DNA from: Bacillota bacterium
GTDB lineage: Bacteria; Bacillota_A; Clostridia; Lachnospirales; Lachnospiraceae
Direction of reading: 5' to 3'
NCBI GenBank assembly: GCA_023443925.1
Contig: JAEZSL010000114.1
Location: 1-28,634 of the forward strand
Length of the DNA stretch: 28,634 nucleotides
Numbering within the stretch: the first letter of the stretch is position 1; the number at the start of each line of letters is the position of its first letter. The notes under the pieces were generated by a model. That model was given only the letters and a program-made list of their open reading frames with translations, had not been told where the DNA came from and did no database searches. A program made the position numbers and the translations under genes. Below are positions 1-8,093 of this stretch, in pieces.

Positions 1-175
<175 letters not shown>

Positions 176-183
176 TTATTTTT

Positions 184-873
184 TTAACCTTCCATCTTTT
201 CCTTCATGAATAATGAAGTTAAAAATACAAATACATAAGCCTGAATAATTCCGTCAAATATATCAAAATAAAAACTGAATGGAATCGGAATTACTGCGGG
301 AGCCACTATCTTAATTAATTCCATTACCACGAATCCCCCCAGTATGTTACCGAAAAGTCGCATACATAAAGAAAGAGGCCTGATAAATATCTCCATTATG
401 TTTATGGGTGCAAGTATAGCCATGGGCTCCGCAAAGCTCTTAATATACTTTTTACCGCCTTTTTTATGAATACCGGAATATTCGATAATTATAATACTCA
501 TTAAAGCAAGGCCTGCAGTGACATTCAAATCTTTTGTCGGTGGTGTAAGCCCGACTAATCCCACCAGATTGGCAAGTGCTAAATAAATAAGCACGGTAGA
601 CATATATGGTACATACCGCTTACCTTCCTCGCCTAGAATACCGTTAAATATACCTGTAATAAATCCTACAATCGCTTCTACGAAAACCTGCGGACCGGTT
701 GGGACAATCTTTAAGTTACGTACAAAAATCAATGTCAGAATCATAACGAAAGCCATAATACCCCAGGTCACAACAACTGAGTTGGGTATTGGGATTCCGC
801 CGAATATGGGTACGACAAAACTTATCTTACTGTCCAGTTTGGATATCAGCTCTTCTGCTAAATCCTCCATCAT
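184..873 (-). CDS. atpB: ATP synthase F0 subunit a
   Basis: Subunit a is the stator half of the ion channel next to the c ring. The 229-residue product has about five membrane helices and the signature SLCMRLFGNILGG near residues 168-180. Arg172 there is the essential arginine of the family. Two adjacent ATG codons follow the ribosome site AGGAGG (start at 873 or 870); the second has the better spacing. Upstream there is a TATAAT at 915-920 (read on the minus strand) but no convincing -35. A terminator-like hairpin at 973-1000 separates this gene from the next one upstream, so atpB is probably the first gene of the atp operon in this genome, with no atpI visible. Confidence 0.95.
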   Translation of the reverse strand: MMEDLAEELISKLDSKISFVVPIFGGIPIPNSVVVTWGIMAFVMILTLIFVRNLKIVPTGPQVFVEAIVGFITGIFNGILGEEGKRYVPYMSTVLIYLALANLVGLVGLTPPTKDLNVTAGLALMSIIIIEYSGIHKKGGKKYIKSFAEPMAILAPINIMEIFIRPLSLCMRLFGNILGGFVVMELIKIVAPAVIPIPFSFYFDIFDGIIQAYVFVFLTSLFMKEKMEG

Positions 874-972
874 TTCACCTCCTTTTGTAAAAAATATGCC
901 AAGACGGCCGCCTGATTATAGGCAAATTAACTCTTTTATTATTAATTCTACTGCGCTTTGCGCGCACAAAGA

Positions 973-1000
973 AACACTAACAACTCTTTATGTTAGTATT
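973..1000 (-). terminator. Probable intrinsic terminator between the two-TM protein gene and atpB
   Basis: AACACTAACA at 973-982 and TGTTAGTATT at 991-1000 form a 10-bp stem with an 8-base loop. In the minus-strand RNA the one non-Watson-Crick position is a G-U pair. The RNA continues into a U-rich tail (UUUCUUU). It lies just after the stop codon of the upstream gene. A second small palindrome, CTTTGCGCGCACAAAG, follows at 956-971. Confidence 0.6.
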
Positions 1001-1029
1001 ATGAAGTAATCAAATTTAATACATGATAT

Positions 1030-1485
1030 TTACATGGAATAAATATAAGAAAGAGCATCTTTTTTACCGTCTTTTAACTGGGTAAAATGCACTTTGAAAA
1101 ATTGAAATCTCGAATGAGTAACTTTAATAAACCATCCTTTAATATAAAGGATGCTGACAGAGATTAAAGTCATAGAAATTAGAGCTGCAAAAGAAAGAAG
1201 CCATTTTTTCTCCGATGAATCCTTATGGCTGTCTGCAGATGATTTTCCTGATGTCACTTCTTCTTTATAGGTATCAGTCAGCTTATAGCCGTTAAATCTG
1301 AATTTATTGGCATTTGCGCTGTTTCTGTAATAAGTATCCTGATTAATCAAGCGGCCTTCACCGGCTTTTTTATAAACTTCAACAGAATAATTGACACAAT
1401 AAAAGGATAAAAATAAGGCACAGACTAATAATGATATAATAATAACAAAGTTGGTTTTATTTACTCGAAGAACTGGTTTTAACAT
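1030..1485 (-). CDS. Hypothetical two-TM membrane protein
   Basis: I do not recognise this protein. With the chosen start it has 151 residues: a short basic N-terminus, a hydrophobic helix at about residues 12-32, a polar lysine- and serine-rich stretch of about 65 residues probably outside the membrane, a second hydrophobic helix at about 95-117, and a basic C-terminal tail. That topology differs from AtpI, which has four helices and often precedes atpB. The open frame extends to 1560, but GGGAGAG lies just before the ATG at 1485 and a promoter lies at 1528-1556 inside the extension, so 1485 is preferred. The hairpin at 973-1000 suggests it is not part of the atp transcript. A real gene is likely; the function is unknown. 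Confidence 0.65.
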   Translation of the reverse strand: MLKPVLRVNKTNFVIIISLLVCALFLSFYCVNYSVEVYKKAGEGRLINQDTYYRNSANANKFRFNGYKLTDTYKEEVTSGKSSADSHKDSSEKKWLLSFAALISMTLISVSILYIKGWFIKVTHSRFQFFKVHFTQLKDGKKDALSYIYSM

Positions 1486-1527
1486 ATTATATCTCTCCCT
1501 CTGACCTTTACTATTTGAATTATTCCT

Positions 1528-1556
1528 ATAATATACCTCAAATAGCAATATGTCCA
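1528..1556 (-). promoter_or_regulatory. Sigma-A-type promoter of the two-TM protein gene
   Basis: Read on the minus strand: TGGACA (1551-1556), a 17-bp spacer, then TATTAT (1528-1533). Each box differs from consensus by one base. Transcription would begin near 1521, giving a leader of about 35 bases with the ribosome site before the ATG at 1485. Confidence 0.55.
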
Positions 1557-2043
1557 GCATAATATATGCAAAATACTATTATTGTTAAAAAACATAGAAT
1601 AATGACGATTTTATTAATATGATATGGCATTAATTTCTGTTGAAATAATTAGCGCTCAGAGAAACCCGAAGAATTATATGTAAAATTAATAAACATTTCA
1701 ATAAAGCAAACGATTTTAATAAAAATTTTATCCAAAATATCGAGTTATTTTATATTTCCTTATTCGTATTTAGGATTTTTTTATTTCCTTCTTCTGATCC
1801 GCTCCCCGGACAGCCTTCACAGAATCATTGCATTTTACCGATTACACTGATTCTTTAGTTTACTTTACCATATTTTAGGTAGAAATAAATATAGGAAAAA
1901 TTTATCATATTTTGTCGTCTTGTGTCCGTTTATTCTACTTTTTTTACAAAAATACATTTAAAATCATAAAAATCAATATGGATATCTTTCCAGGATTTTT
2001 TATATTTTTTACAGAATATTCTTTTAACAGAAAATCTTTTTAC
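1557..2043. other. AT-rich intergenic region with one imperfect palindrome
   Basis: No convincing coding sequence is seen here. The only clear structure is AGAATCATTG (1821-1830) and CACTGATTCT (1845-1854): 10-bp arms with one mismatch and a 14-base loop, without a T-run, so it could be an operator rather than a terminator. The short plus-strand frame at 1912-2094 runs through poly-A/T and the terminator hairpin and is not believable. Confidence 0.5.
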
Positions 2044-2082
2044 AAAAAAAAGCTCCGTTACCTCCGGCAATGGAACTTTTTT
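2044..2082. terminator. Bidirectional terminator downstream of the subtilase gene
   Basis: AAAGCTCC (2049-2056) pairs with GGAACTTT (2072-2079), with further pairing inside (CC with GG around a TCC loop). The arms are flanked by runs of A on the left and T on the right, so it can act in either direction. It lies about 80 bases after the subtilase stop at 2165. Confidence 0.75.
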
Positions 2083-2164
2083 ACACATCTATGATTTAGT
2101 TATTTATTCCTGTAATATAAATTCTAATACAATTAACATTCCAACGGTTCAATTATTTTTTTCT

Positions 2165-3916
2165 TTATTGTGTCAATGCAAACGTGTTCCTAAGACATAA
2201 TGCGCCGAATCCAAAGGTAGGATTAGGATAAACGGTTTCAAAACTTAATTGCCTTGCACCTGCAATAAGGTACGCTTTCATTTTTTCGCCATACATATAG
2301 GGGTCATGGGCCTCAACTATGCCCCACTGCATCATCAGTGCCACACTGCCGGTTACAAAAGGCGTAGCCATAGAGGTTCCGGAGCGGGTTGCGTAGCCGC
2401 CACCGGGCGCTGCTGCGGTTATATTGACACCCGGCGCCACCAGGTCAGGCTTAATAGAAGTTAGCCCCCTTGGAAAGCCTCTGCCGGAAAAATAAGCCAG
2501 ACTGTCATTATATGCGTCATAAGCGCCTACCGTAATAGCACGTTCCGCTGTGGAAGGAATGGTAAGGGTTGTTTGCTCCGTAGGTCTTAGGAACTCGGTT
2601 TCCGGGTTTAAAACACCGCCGGAAGGCAGCCACATATCATAATTCCCCTGAACAATCCGGATTGGAACCAGTTCGATAGTCCAAATACCGGTTTCTATAT
2701 AATCATTGACTGGAATAAACTCAATATAAATCTCCTGCTGGACATTATAAGGAAGCGGTTCTCCGTAGTAAAGAAAAATTTCAGTGGGCCCAATCCGGAA
2801 ACGCTGGGTTCCCAGCCGCTCCGGTATTGGTCCTACCCGGGTTCCGCCGGGTGAGGTTATAATAATTTCAAACTGGTCATAAAAATTCTTCCAGATCTGA
2901 AGGTTAAAGGTAAATTCATACTGGCCTACCGCCAGTTCGATAATCTCCCTTGGTGCTCCCGGCGCACCGCTTAGAATTCCGCCGGTATGTTTTCCAGCGG
3001 CTCCTTCATTTCCGGTGCCGATTACGATATTCATCTTCCAGCGGTTGGCGATGTCGTTTATGTAATTTTCCAGCAGAGAAGTACCGCTGTGTGAGCCGTA
3101 ATTATTCCCGAAACTCATATTAACAGCCATAGGCATATTCAGTTCTATGGCTCTCTTAACACAGTAATCAATCGCCTGCATTAACTGGGTTGTTCTTGGA
3201 AAGGAATCGCCGATGGAGGCCCCCAGCTTTACAACCAGCAATTCACTTTGGGAAGCTACCCCCCGGTTTCGTCCGTTGCTTCCCCTGCCGTTGCCGGCGG
3301 CTATGCTGGCCACATGTGTTCCATGGCCGGAGGTATCTGTACTGGGTATCATGGTCATCCGCTGTACTGGATCCGTTACAGCCAGCGCTTCATTAATCTG
3401 CTCTCTGGTATACAGCGTTCCGATGGCATAACCCTCCGGCGGATTGCCGGGAATGGTCTGATCCCAGAGATCGATGATTCTGGTAGTACCGTTGGCATTC
3501 CGAAAATCCGGATGAGCGTAGTCGATTCCTGAATCAATGATTGCTACAATGACTCCGTTTCCAAACAGGTTATATTGTGCCGTCTGGAGCGGGTTGATAC
3601 AAGAAGCTGCTCTTCCCTGGGCCACATTATAAAATAACCTTTTCGGTTTCTCGATAAATTCAATTTCCTGATACGCAGACAACCTGTCGATTAAATCTTC
3701 CCGAATCGTTATAATCGCATACTCATTTTGAAGAGGTACAATGATTAAATCCAGTTCATTTGCAATTCGGTTAATATCACCGCTATATTTTACAATCAAT
3801 TCCCACATCCGCACTTCCGGCAAGTAACCAACGTTTAAATCCAGGGTTTTTGACCTGGTCTCTTCCGAAACATCAAGTGCCAGATTTAATTGATTCTCAG
3901 CTTTTCCATCAGGCAT
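2165..3916 (-). CDS. S8 family subtilisin-like peptidase (CspB/CspC-like)
   Basis: A serine peptidase of the subtilisin clan. Numbered from the longest frame (start 3931), the catalytic set is complete: Asp133 in IIDSGID, His203 in SGHGTHVAS, oxyanion Asn308 in GTGNEG and Ser520 in SGTSMATP, so the protein should be active. Between Asn and Ser there is an inserted beta-rich domain at about 330-460, as in clostridial Csp germination proteases, and there is no signal peptide. Length and layout fit the large Csp-like group that is multi-copy in Lachnospiraceae, but a role in spore germination is only inferred. The ATG at 3931 has no ribosome site and would lie only about five bases after the predicted transcription start. 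The ATG at 3916 is preceded by GGAAGG and is preferred (583 residues). Monocistronic, with its own promoter and terminator. Confidence 0.9.
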   Translation of the reverse strand: MPDGKAENQLNLALDVSEETRSKTLDLNVGYLPEVRMWELIVKYSGDINRIANELDLIIVPLQNEYAIITIREDLIDRLSAYQEIEFIEKPKRLFYNVAQGRAASCINPLQTAQYNLFGNGVIVAIIDSGIDYAHPDFRNANGTTRIIDLWDQTIPGNPPEGYAIGTLYTREQINEALAVTDPVQRMTMIPSTDTSGHGTHVASIAAGNGRGSNGRNRGVASQSELLVVKLGASIGDSFPRTTQLMQAIDYCVKRAIELNMPMAVNMSFGNNYGSHSGTSLLENYINDIANRWKMNIVIGTGNEGAAGKHTGGILSGAPGAPREIIELAVGQYEFTFNLQIWKNFYDQFEIIITSPGGTRVGPIPERLGTQRFRIGPTEIFLYYGEPLPYNVQQEIYIEFIPVNDYIETGIWTIELVPIRIVQGNYDMWLPSGGVLNPETEFLRPTEQTTLTIPSTAERAITVGAYDAYNDSLAYFSGRGFPRGLTSIKPDLVAPGVNITAAAPGGGYATRSGTSMATPFVTGSVALMMQWGIVEAHDPYMYGEKMKAYLIAGARQLSFETVYPNPTFGFGALCLRNTFALTQ

Positions 3917-3942
3917 AGGTGAACCTTCCATAAAATATCATT

Positions 3943-3971
3943 ATTCTAAATATATGCGGCAAGGTAATCAA
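3943..3971 (-). promoter_or_regulatory. Sigma-A-type promoter of the subtilase gene
   Basis: Read on the minus strand: TTGATT (3966-3971), a 17-bp spacer, then TAGAAT (3943-3948). The transcription start would be near 3936, which argues for translation from 3916 rather than 3931. Confidence 0.55.
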
Positions 3972-4029
3972 TCTATCACAAGAAAGCGTTTGGCACCAGA
4001 CTTAAGTTCATTGAGAGCTCAAATTTTAA

Positions 4030-4069
4030 CCCTCTTCTTATCGAGGGAGGGATTTTTCACCCCTCCCTC
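4030..4069. terminator. Hairpin with two competing pairings, between the AraC-type regulator and subtilase genes
   Basis: GAGGGAGGG (4043-4051) and CCCTCCCTC (4061-4069) form a perfect 9-bp stem with a 9-base loop. A third segment, CCCTC at 4030-4034, can pair with the same GAGGG (4043-4047), so the two structures exclude each other. It lies about 40 bases after the AraC-type stop codon. There is no clear T-run on either side, so a terminator role is likely but not certain. Confidence 0.5.
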
Positions 4070-4107
4070 TAACTCATAATTAGGCCTAATTCAACTTATA
4101 ACGTTTA

Positions 4108-5019
4108 TTATCTTCTTATAATTGGAGCATAAATCTGAATCTGGTCAGTTTCATCTTTAAAGTGTTTGTCATACACTTCAAAAAGAGGAAAACGTGAGTA
4201 AGTGTTACCATTTTTTGTGATTACTGCGTCAGGCTGACTTAGTTTATTTTCTTTTAGAAAAGTACTAAAGAAGTATTGAAAAAATTTTCCACTTGTTTCA
4301 TCTTCCAAGGTACAGTCAAATACTGCATATTCGGCAGCATCGAAGCGGCGTCCAATCAATCCTGATGGTATGTTTTCAAGCATTGAAACTTCAACAGCAA
4401 CTATATATTTTGCTGTATCATTTTCCGTTTCACTGTGAGTCATGCCATAACAAAGGTGGTCGTGAACCTGATTAGGAATTTTTTCTATTAGATTTTCATT
4501 CCCCCATTGCTTGTATAAATCACTTATACTGTTGGTTCCTTCACTACTGTGATAATTAATATCAGCTTCTATGCCAATTACTAAAAAGCTGTCTTTCTTT
4601 ACGAATTGAACCTTTTCAAACACTTTTTTTAATTCCATAGATATACCTCTTTCCATTAATAAATTTTCAAGATTTAGAGGAAAAGGGTTGATATCTGGAT
4701 TTAATTGACGGAATTTTGCCGGCGAAATCCCATAGAATTGCGAAAAACTCTTAGTGAGTGCTTGCTGAGAGCAAAATCCATTCTCATAGGTGATCTCAAT
4801 TATCCTTTTATTCGTTCGTATGAGTTCCAATGCTGTTTGATATAACCGATAACGAAGTATATAATCTTTCATTGTATAACTGGTCAGCGTCCTGAACACA
4901 GTTGATAAATGCGATGGGGATAGATATACATGGCTGGCTACATCAGAGACACTAATAGGTTCACTGTACTGGCAATGGATATACGCTATAGATTTTTTCA
5001 CAATATCTGTATAATCCAA
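4108..5019 (-). CDS. AraC family regulator with C-terminal GyrI-like effector domain
   Basis: A transcriptional regulator. Residues 1-105 form an N-terminal AraC/XylS DNA-binding domain with two helix-turn-helix units (SVSDVASHVYLSPSHLSTVF and IIEITYENGFCSQQALTKSF, ending in YGISPAKFR). Residues of about 125-303 match the GyrI/BmrR-type small-molecule binding fold (VIGIEADINY near the start, FPLFEVYD near the end), which is the layout of Rob. Translation seems to start at a TTG at 5019 with GGAGG seven bases upstream. The next gene upstream encodes a membrane protein with a gap of only 75 bp that also holds a promoter-like site. Regulators of this type often control efflux or drug responses; here the ligand and target are unknown. 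Confidence 0.88.
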   Translation of the reverse strand: MDYTDIVKKSIAYIHCQYSEPISVSDVASHVYLSPSHLSTVFRTLTSYTMKDYILRYRLYQTALELIRTNKRIIEITYENGFCSQQALTKSFSQFYGISPAKFRQLNPDINPFPLNLENLLMERGISMELKKVFEKVQFVKKDSFLVIGIEADINYHSSEGTNSISDLYKQWGNENLIEKIPNQVHDHLCYGMTHSETENDTAKYIVAVEVSMLENIPSGLIGRRFDAAEYAVFDCTLEDETSGKFFQYFFSTFLKENKLSQPDAVITKNGNTYSRFPLFEVYDKHFKDETDQIQIYAPIIRR

Positions 5020-5046
5020 GTCAATCCCTCCTTCCGTTAATATGAT

Positions 5047-5075
5047 ATCAAACGGTAGGTTTCATGTTTTGTCAA
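5047..5075 (-). promoter_or_regulatory. Possible promoter of the AraC/GyrI-like regulator gene
   Basis: Read on the minus strand: a perfect TTGACA (5070-5075), a 17-bp spacer and a weak -10, TTTGAT (5047-5052). The -10 overlaps an imperfect dyad with CCGTT and AACGG as outer arms, which could be an operator for self-control. The weak -10 fits an activated or regulated promoter. Confidence 0.4.
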
Positions 5076-5094
5076 AATTAACTATTTTCTAATA

Positions 5095-5691
5095 TTACTT
5101 CACTTTTTCTACTTGCTTATTTATAATCAACAATTCAAAACAAAGTATTACTGTGCCAATGCCATATCCCAATGGCGCAATATACCATAAATTTTCATTA
5201 ATCAATATAGCACCAATAAAACCAACTATACATAAACTCCCGCAGGCAATCAGTGTATTCTTAAATTTCAGTTCACTTTCTATTCCAAATGATGCAAAAA
5301 GAAATGCTAACCCCATAAATAATCCCCATGCCAAAAAGTCAATTGCCATTTCAACAGATGGCCATTTCCCTATTTGCAAATAATCAGGAACACTTATTCC
5401 TTTTTTAATCAATTGTTCCGTAATCGTTAAGTTAACCATATGTGCAGTATTGGTAAGTACCATACAAGCCGCTGCAAAAATAATAGCCATAAATTTATTA
5501 TTTTTCATTTTCTCAGTTTTTGAAAACGGAAACACTAAAACTAACATTACCATTAATATACCTGAAGCCATCGTTACCAGCTCCATAGCAATCAACCATT
5601 TTTGTGATTTTGATATTATTAAGCCAAAAGTTACAATAAAATATGTGAAACATAGTACTATTCCAAGTATAGCCACACTTTTTCTATTCAT
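5095..5691 (-). CDS. Hypothetical polytopic membrane protein
   Basis: A 198-residue protein with about six hydrophobic segments (about residues 7-27, 34-55, 67-85, 111-135, 146-163 and 167-188) separated by short polar loops. I cannot assign it to a family with confidence. The start at 5691 has GGGAGGAATAA directly before it. It is followed after 75 bp by the AraC/GyrI-like regulator in the same direction, so the two may be cotranscribed and functionally linked, but no transporter or enzyme motif is visible. Confidence 0.75.
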   Translation of the reverse strand: MNRKSVAILGIVLCFTYFIVTFGLIISKSQKWLIAMELVTMASGILMVMLVLVFPFSKTEKMKNNKFMAIIFAAACMVLTNTAHMVNLTITEQLIKKGISVPDYLQIGKWPSVEMAIDFLAWGLFMGLAFLFASFGIESELKFKNTLIACGSLCIVGFIGAILINENLWYIAPLGYGIGTVILCFELLIINKQVEKVK

Positions 5692-5778
5692 TTATTCCTC
5701 CCAATTAAATAGTGCTCTTATCTGTTATGTAAAGTAATTCATAATCTACCAACTATCAATTTAAACAGGTAATCAAAT

Positions 5779-6189
5779 TTAGTCCCATTTTCGTCCAATA
5801 AGTTGCATAGCCGTTCCTTCTTCCATTACAGAAAATCCGTGTCTTTTATAAAATAAAACATTCTTCTTTTCGTCTGGCATAACATCCAGATATAGTATAT
5901 CTTTGTAATCCTCCTTTAACATTTCTATTAAATTTGAGGCAATACCCCGTCCTTGGTATTCGGAATGTACTAACAAGCAGTCAATAGTTGCCTGCCAAAT
6001 CCCATCATCCAGGCCACGAATTAATCCGATGAGTTTATTATTATCCCATGCAGAAATAACCCGTGATGAGTTACGCAAAGCAATAACCAACTTTTCTGGA
6101 TGTTTACCTGATTCCCATTCAACACATAAAAATAATTGTTCCAGCTGCCCAGCAGTAAAATCCTTCTCTCTTTTATACAGAATCTCCAT
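5779..6189 (-). CDS. GNAT family N-acetyltransferase
   Basis: A 136-residue acyltransferase of the GCN5-related family, which moves an acetyl group from acetyl-CoA to an amine. The acetyl-CoA pyrophosphate loop is seen as QGRGIA at residues 79-84, after the beta strand IDCLLVHSEY, and the C-terminal FYKRHGF is the usual beta6-beta7 hallmark. The length is typical of a single-domain GNAT. The ribosome site GAGGTG precedes the ATG at 6189. The acceptor is unknown. It follows the DUF6796-like gene in the same direction after a 125-bp gap that holds a dyad, so separate transcription is possible. Confidence 0.9.
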   Translation of the reverse strand: MEILYKREKDFTAGQLEQLFLCVEWESGKHPEKLVIALRNSSRVISAWDNNKLIGLIRGLDDGIWQATIDCLLVHSEYQGRGIASNLIEMLKEDYKDILYLDVMPDEKKNVLFYKRHGFSVMEEGTAMQLIGRKWD

Positions 6190-6239
6190 GATAGCACCTC
6201 TATCTATGTATTTTAAATTACATGCTTATATAGCATTAT

Positions 6240-6278
6240 ACGGAGAGTATGTAATTCAATAAGACTCTTACTATCCGT
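6240..6278. promoter_or_regulatory. Possible operator dyad upstream of the GNAT gene
   Basis: ACGGAGAGT (6240-6248) and ACTATCCGT (6270-6278) are inverted 9-bp arms with one mismatch, with centres 30 bp apart, which is close to three helical turns. A minus-strand TATAAT at 6236-6241 overlaps the left arm, without a good -35. Low confidence. Confidence 0.25.
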
Positions 6279-6314
6279 GTTATGGATATCTGAATGGACA
6301 TTATAATAAACCCC

Positions 6315-6974
6315 TTACAATAGTGTGTTTACCGCAGCAAGCAACCCAATCATACTGATGCCCATGCTTGGCATAATAATCCCTGGCAAGTCGTTAAACC
6401 ATTCTTTTTTAATAAGCCGCAGCGTAATCCCTGCAATCATAAAAGGGACCGATGTAAGCAAGGCACACCAAACCGGAAGCTGTAAATATCCGCGGATAAT
6501 TGAAACCTCCAGCAAAATTGAAGGCACTATCACAAGACATACAAAATAAAAAACAAAAGGAATTTTTATTGCATCAAAGGAAGCATTTAATCCTTCTTCA
6601 AATGCTTCCATGCTCAAATGATTTTTCAGAGTCTTATACAAAATAGGATAGATACAGCACATCGTATGTATCATAATGCCCCCTAAAGCGCCAAGACAAC
6701 TGATTATACCAAAGGCCATGGCCACCGTCTTATTAGAAATCTGCATTGCCATTGATATAAATCCAAGAACGTAAAGAGGCACACCAACTGACGCCAATAA
6801 GATAGAAACTTTGAACCGCCACGAAGACATCCTATCCCAATTGCTTTCCAGCAGCTTGTATTTGCCAAGTTTGTTACTGTCATTTCCTTTCATATCAAAA
6901 AACATGTCACCAATGGCACACAATATACCACCGGTCATACCAAGCATTCCAAATATAAATTCGATAATATCCAT
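6315..6974 (-). CDS. DUF6796-like multi-pass membrane protein
   Basis: A membrane protein with about six to seven hydrophobic helices. The N-terminal GGILCAIGDMFFDM, the WDRMSSWRFKVS segment and the overall size resemble the DUF6796 group common in Lachnospiraceae; this family call is from memory of the pattern, and no function is known. The open frame begins at a GTG at 6989, but the ATG at 6974 is preceded by AGGGAAGGGG and is the more likely start (219 residues). It lies 32 bp downstream of the Fic gene in the same direction, so it is probably cotranscribed with it from the promoter at 7964-7992. Confidence 0.7.
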   Translation of the reverse strand: MDIIEFIFGMLGMTGGILCAIGDMFFDMKGNDSNKLGKYKLLESNWDRMSSWRFKVSILLASVGVPLYVLGFISMAMQISNKTVAMAFGIISCLGALGGIMIHTMCCIYPILYKTLKNHLSMEAFEEGLNASFDAIKIPFVFYFVCLVIVPSILLEVSIIRGYLQLPVWCALLTSVPFMIAGITLRLIKKEWFNDLPGIIMPSMGISMIGLLAAVNTLL

Positions 6975-7006
6975 CCCCTTCCCTATCACTCATATCTGCC
7001 TGTACC

Positions 7007-7936
7007 CTAAACATCTTTCTGCAGCATGTCCAAATACCGATCATACTCATTTTCTATATATTCCGATACCATCCTGATGATTGGTTCTGCATCTGCTTCC
7101 TGATGATACGCGGTAAAACATTCATAATACTTTCTTCTATCTGTAAATTTTATATTAATCGGTAAATAACCATTCTGCATAAGTTCAAAATTTAACAACA
7201 GCCTTGCTGTTCCGCCATTACCGTCAATAAACGGATGAATCCCTTCGAAATCCATATGAAATCTGGCTGCCAATTCAATAATATGGAGTCTTTTTTTCAT
7301 CTCAATATGTTCTTTCATAAGCTTTTCCATTAATGCCGGAACCATAGATGGCTGCGGTGGCTCATTTGCTGCACCCATAATACGGACAGGTATTTTGCGA
7401 TATACGCCTCTGTCTTCCCGTCTGTCCATGAGAACCAGAGAATGAATTTCCTTTATTATTTTCTCAGAAAGCTCCTGTTGATTCAATACCAACTGCTTTA
7501 CATACTCGAATGCATCTTTATGTCCAACCGCTTCCAAATGATCTTTTAAGGGTTTTTTATCTATTGTTATGCCTTCAAGTACCATTGCAGTTTCCTGTAA
7601 GGTAAGTGTATTCCCTTCTATGGCATTGGAATTATAAGTGAATTCCAGAAGAAATTCCTCCTGTAAACGTTTCAGTTCACCCTGTGTCAGAGGCCTGCGG
7701 GTAGAAAGTTCTTCTTTTTTGGAATCAATTCTGCGGAATAAGGCTTTATATTTTTCATCTATATCTTTTCCCCGAAAGGTTCTTCCATCGAGAGGCTTAA
7801 CCGCATCGATAGGAATCTGATAAGATCTTCCCTGTCTTATGACTCCTTCTATCATTCCCTCGCTGCACATTATTCTTACTCTTCTGTCACTTATATTCCA
7901 CTTATCCGCTGCCTGCCTGGCTGTGATATATTCCAA
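7007..7936 (-). CDS. Fic domain protein with N-terminal DNA-binding-like domain and inhibitory motif
   Basis: Fic proteins transfer AMP or other phosphate-linked groups to target proteins. From the TTG start at 7936 the order is: a MerR/excisionase-like winged-helix segment (residues 1-55, ARQAADKWNISDRRVRIMC), a linker helix, the inhibitory motif SNAIEGN at about 103-109 (class II, before the Fic core), and the Fic loop HPFIDGNGGTAR at about 234-245. The usual loop is HPFxDGNGRTxR; here the first Arg, which contacts the nucleotide phosphates, is Gly (GGA, one base from AGA). His and the second Arg are kept, so activity may be weak or altered. The frame runs up to 8065, but a strong promoter lies inside that extension. 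TTG 7936 and GTG 7945 both follow AGGAAGGTGG. Followed by the DUF6796-like gene. Confidence 0.85.
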   Translation of the reverse strand: MEYITARQAADKWNISDRRVRIMCSEGMIEGVIRQGRSYQIPIDAVKPLDGRTFRGKDIDEKYKALFRRIDSKKEELSTRRPLTQGELKRLQEEFLLEFTYNSNAIEGNTLTLQETAMVLEGITIDKKPLKDHLEAVGHKDAFEYVKQLVLNQQELSEKIIKEIHSLVLMDRREDRGVYRKIPVRIMGAANEPPQPSMVPALMEKLMKEHIEMKKRLHIIELAARFHMDFEGIHPFIDGNGGTARLLLNFELMQNGYLPINIKFTDRRKYYECFTAYHQEADAEPIIRMVSEYIENEYDRYLDMLQKDV

Positions 7937-7963
7937 TGTAAACACCACCTTCCTTTGGGAGTT

Positions 7964-7992
7964 ATTATAGCATATTATCGGAACACTATCAA
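7964..7992 (-). promoter_or_regulatory. Strong sigma-A promoter of the fic-DUF6796 unit
   Basis: Read on the minus strand: TTGATA (7987-7992), a 17-bp spacer, then a perfect TATAAT (7964-7969). Transcription would begin near 7957, about 12-21 bases before the GTG/TTG start candidates, with AGGAAGG between. This rules out the upstream ATG at 8065 as the main start. Confidence 0.75.
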
Positions 7993-8093
7993 CTAAAATC
8001 CAGCCTTTAATTATGTATATTATTCCGATTAATGTATAAGGCTCTTTATTTTTCAGTATTTTCATTACTTACACACTTTATTATTAAACACTT

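Noticed and set aside
1912..2094. Plus-strand frame of 60 codons in the AT-rich gap
   Set aside because: Rich in Phe, Lys and Tyr from poly-A/T, runs through a terminator hairpin, and lacks a ribosome site.
3190..3532. Three overlapping plus-strand frames inside the subtilase gene
   Set aside because: They are antisense shadows of a gene with a complete catalytic triad; no ribosome sites and compositions typical of shadow frames.
7946..8065. N-terminal extension of the Fic protein to the ATG at 8065
   Set aside because: A TTGATA-17-TATAAT promoter lies inside this stretch, so it should be untranscribed; the family domain begins right at the TTG 7936 start.
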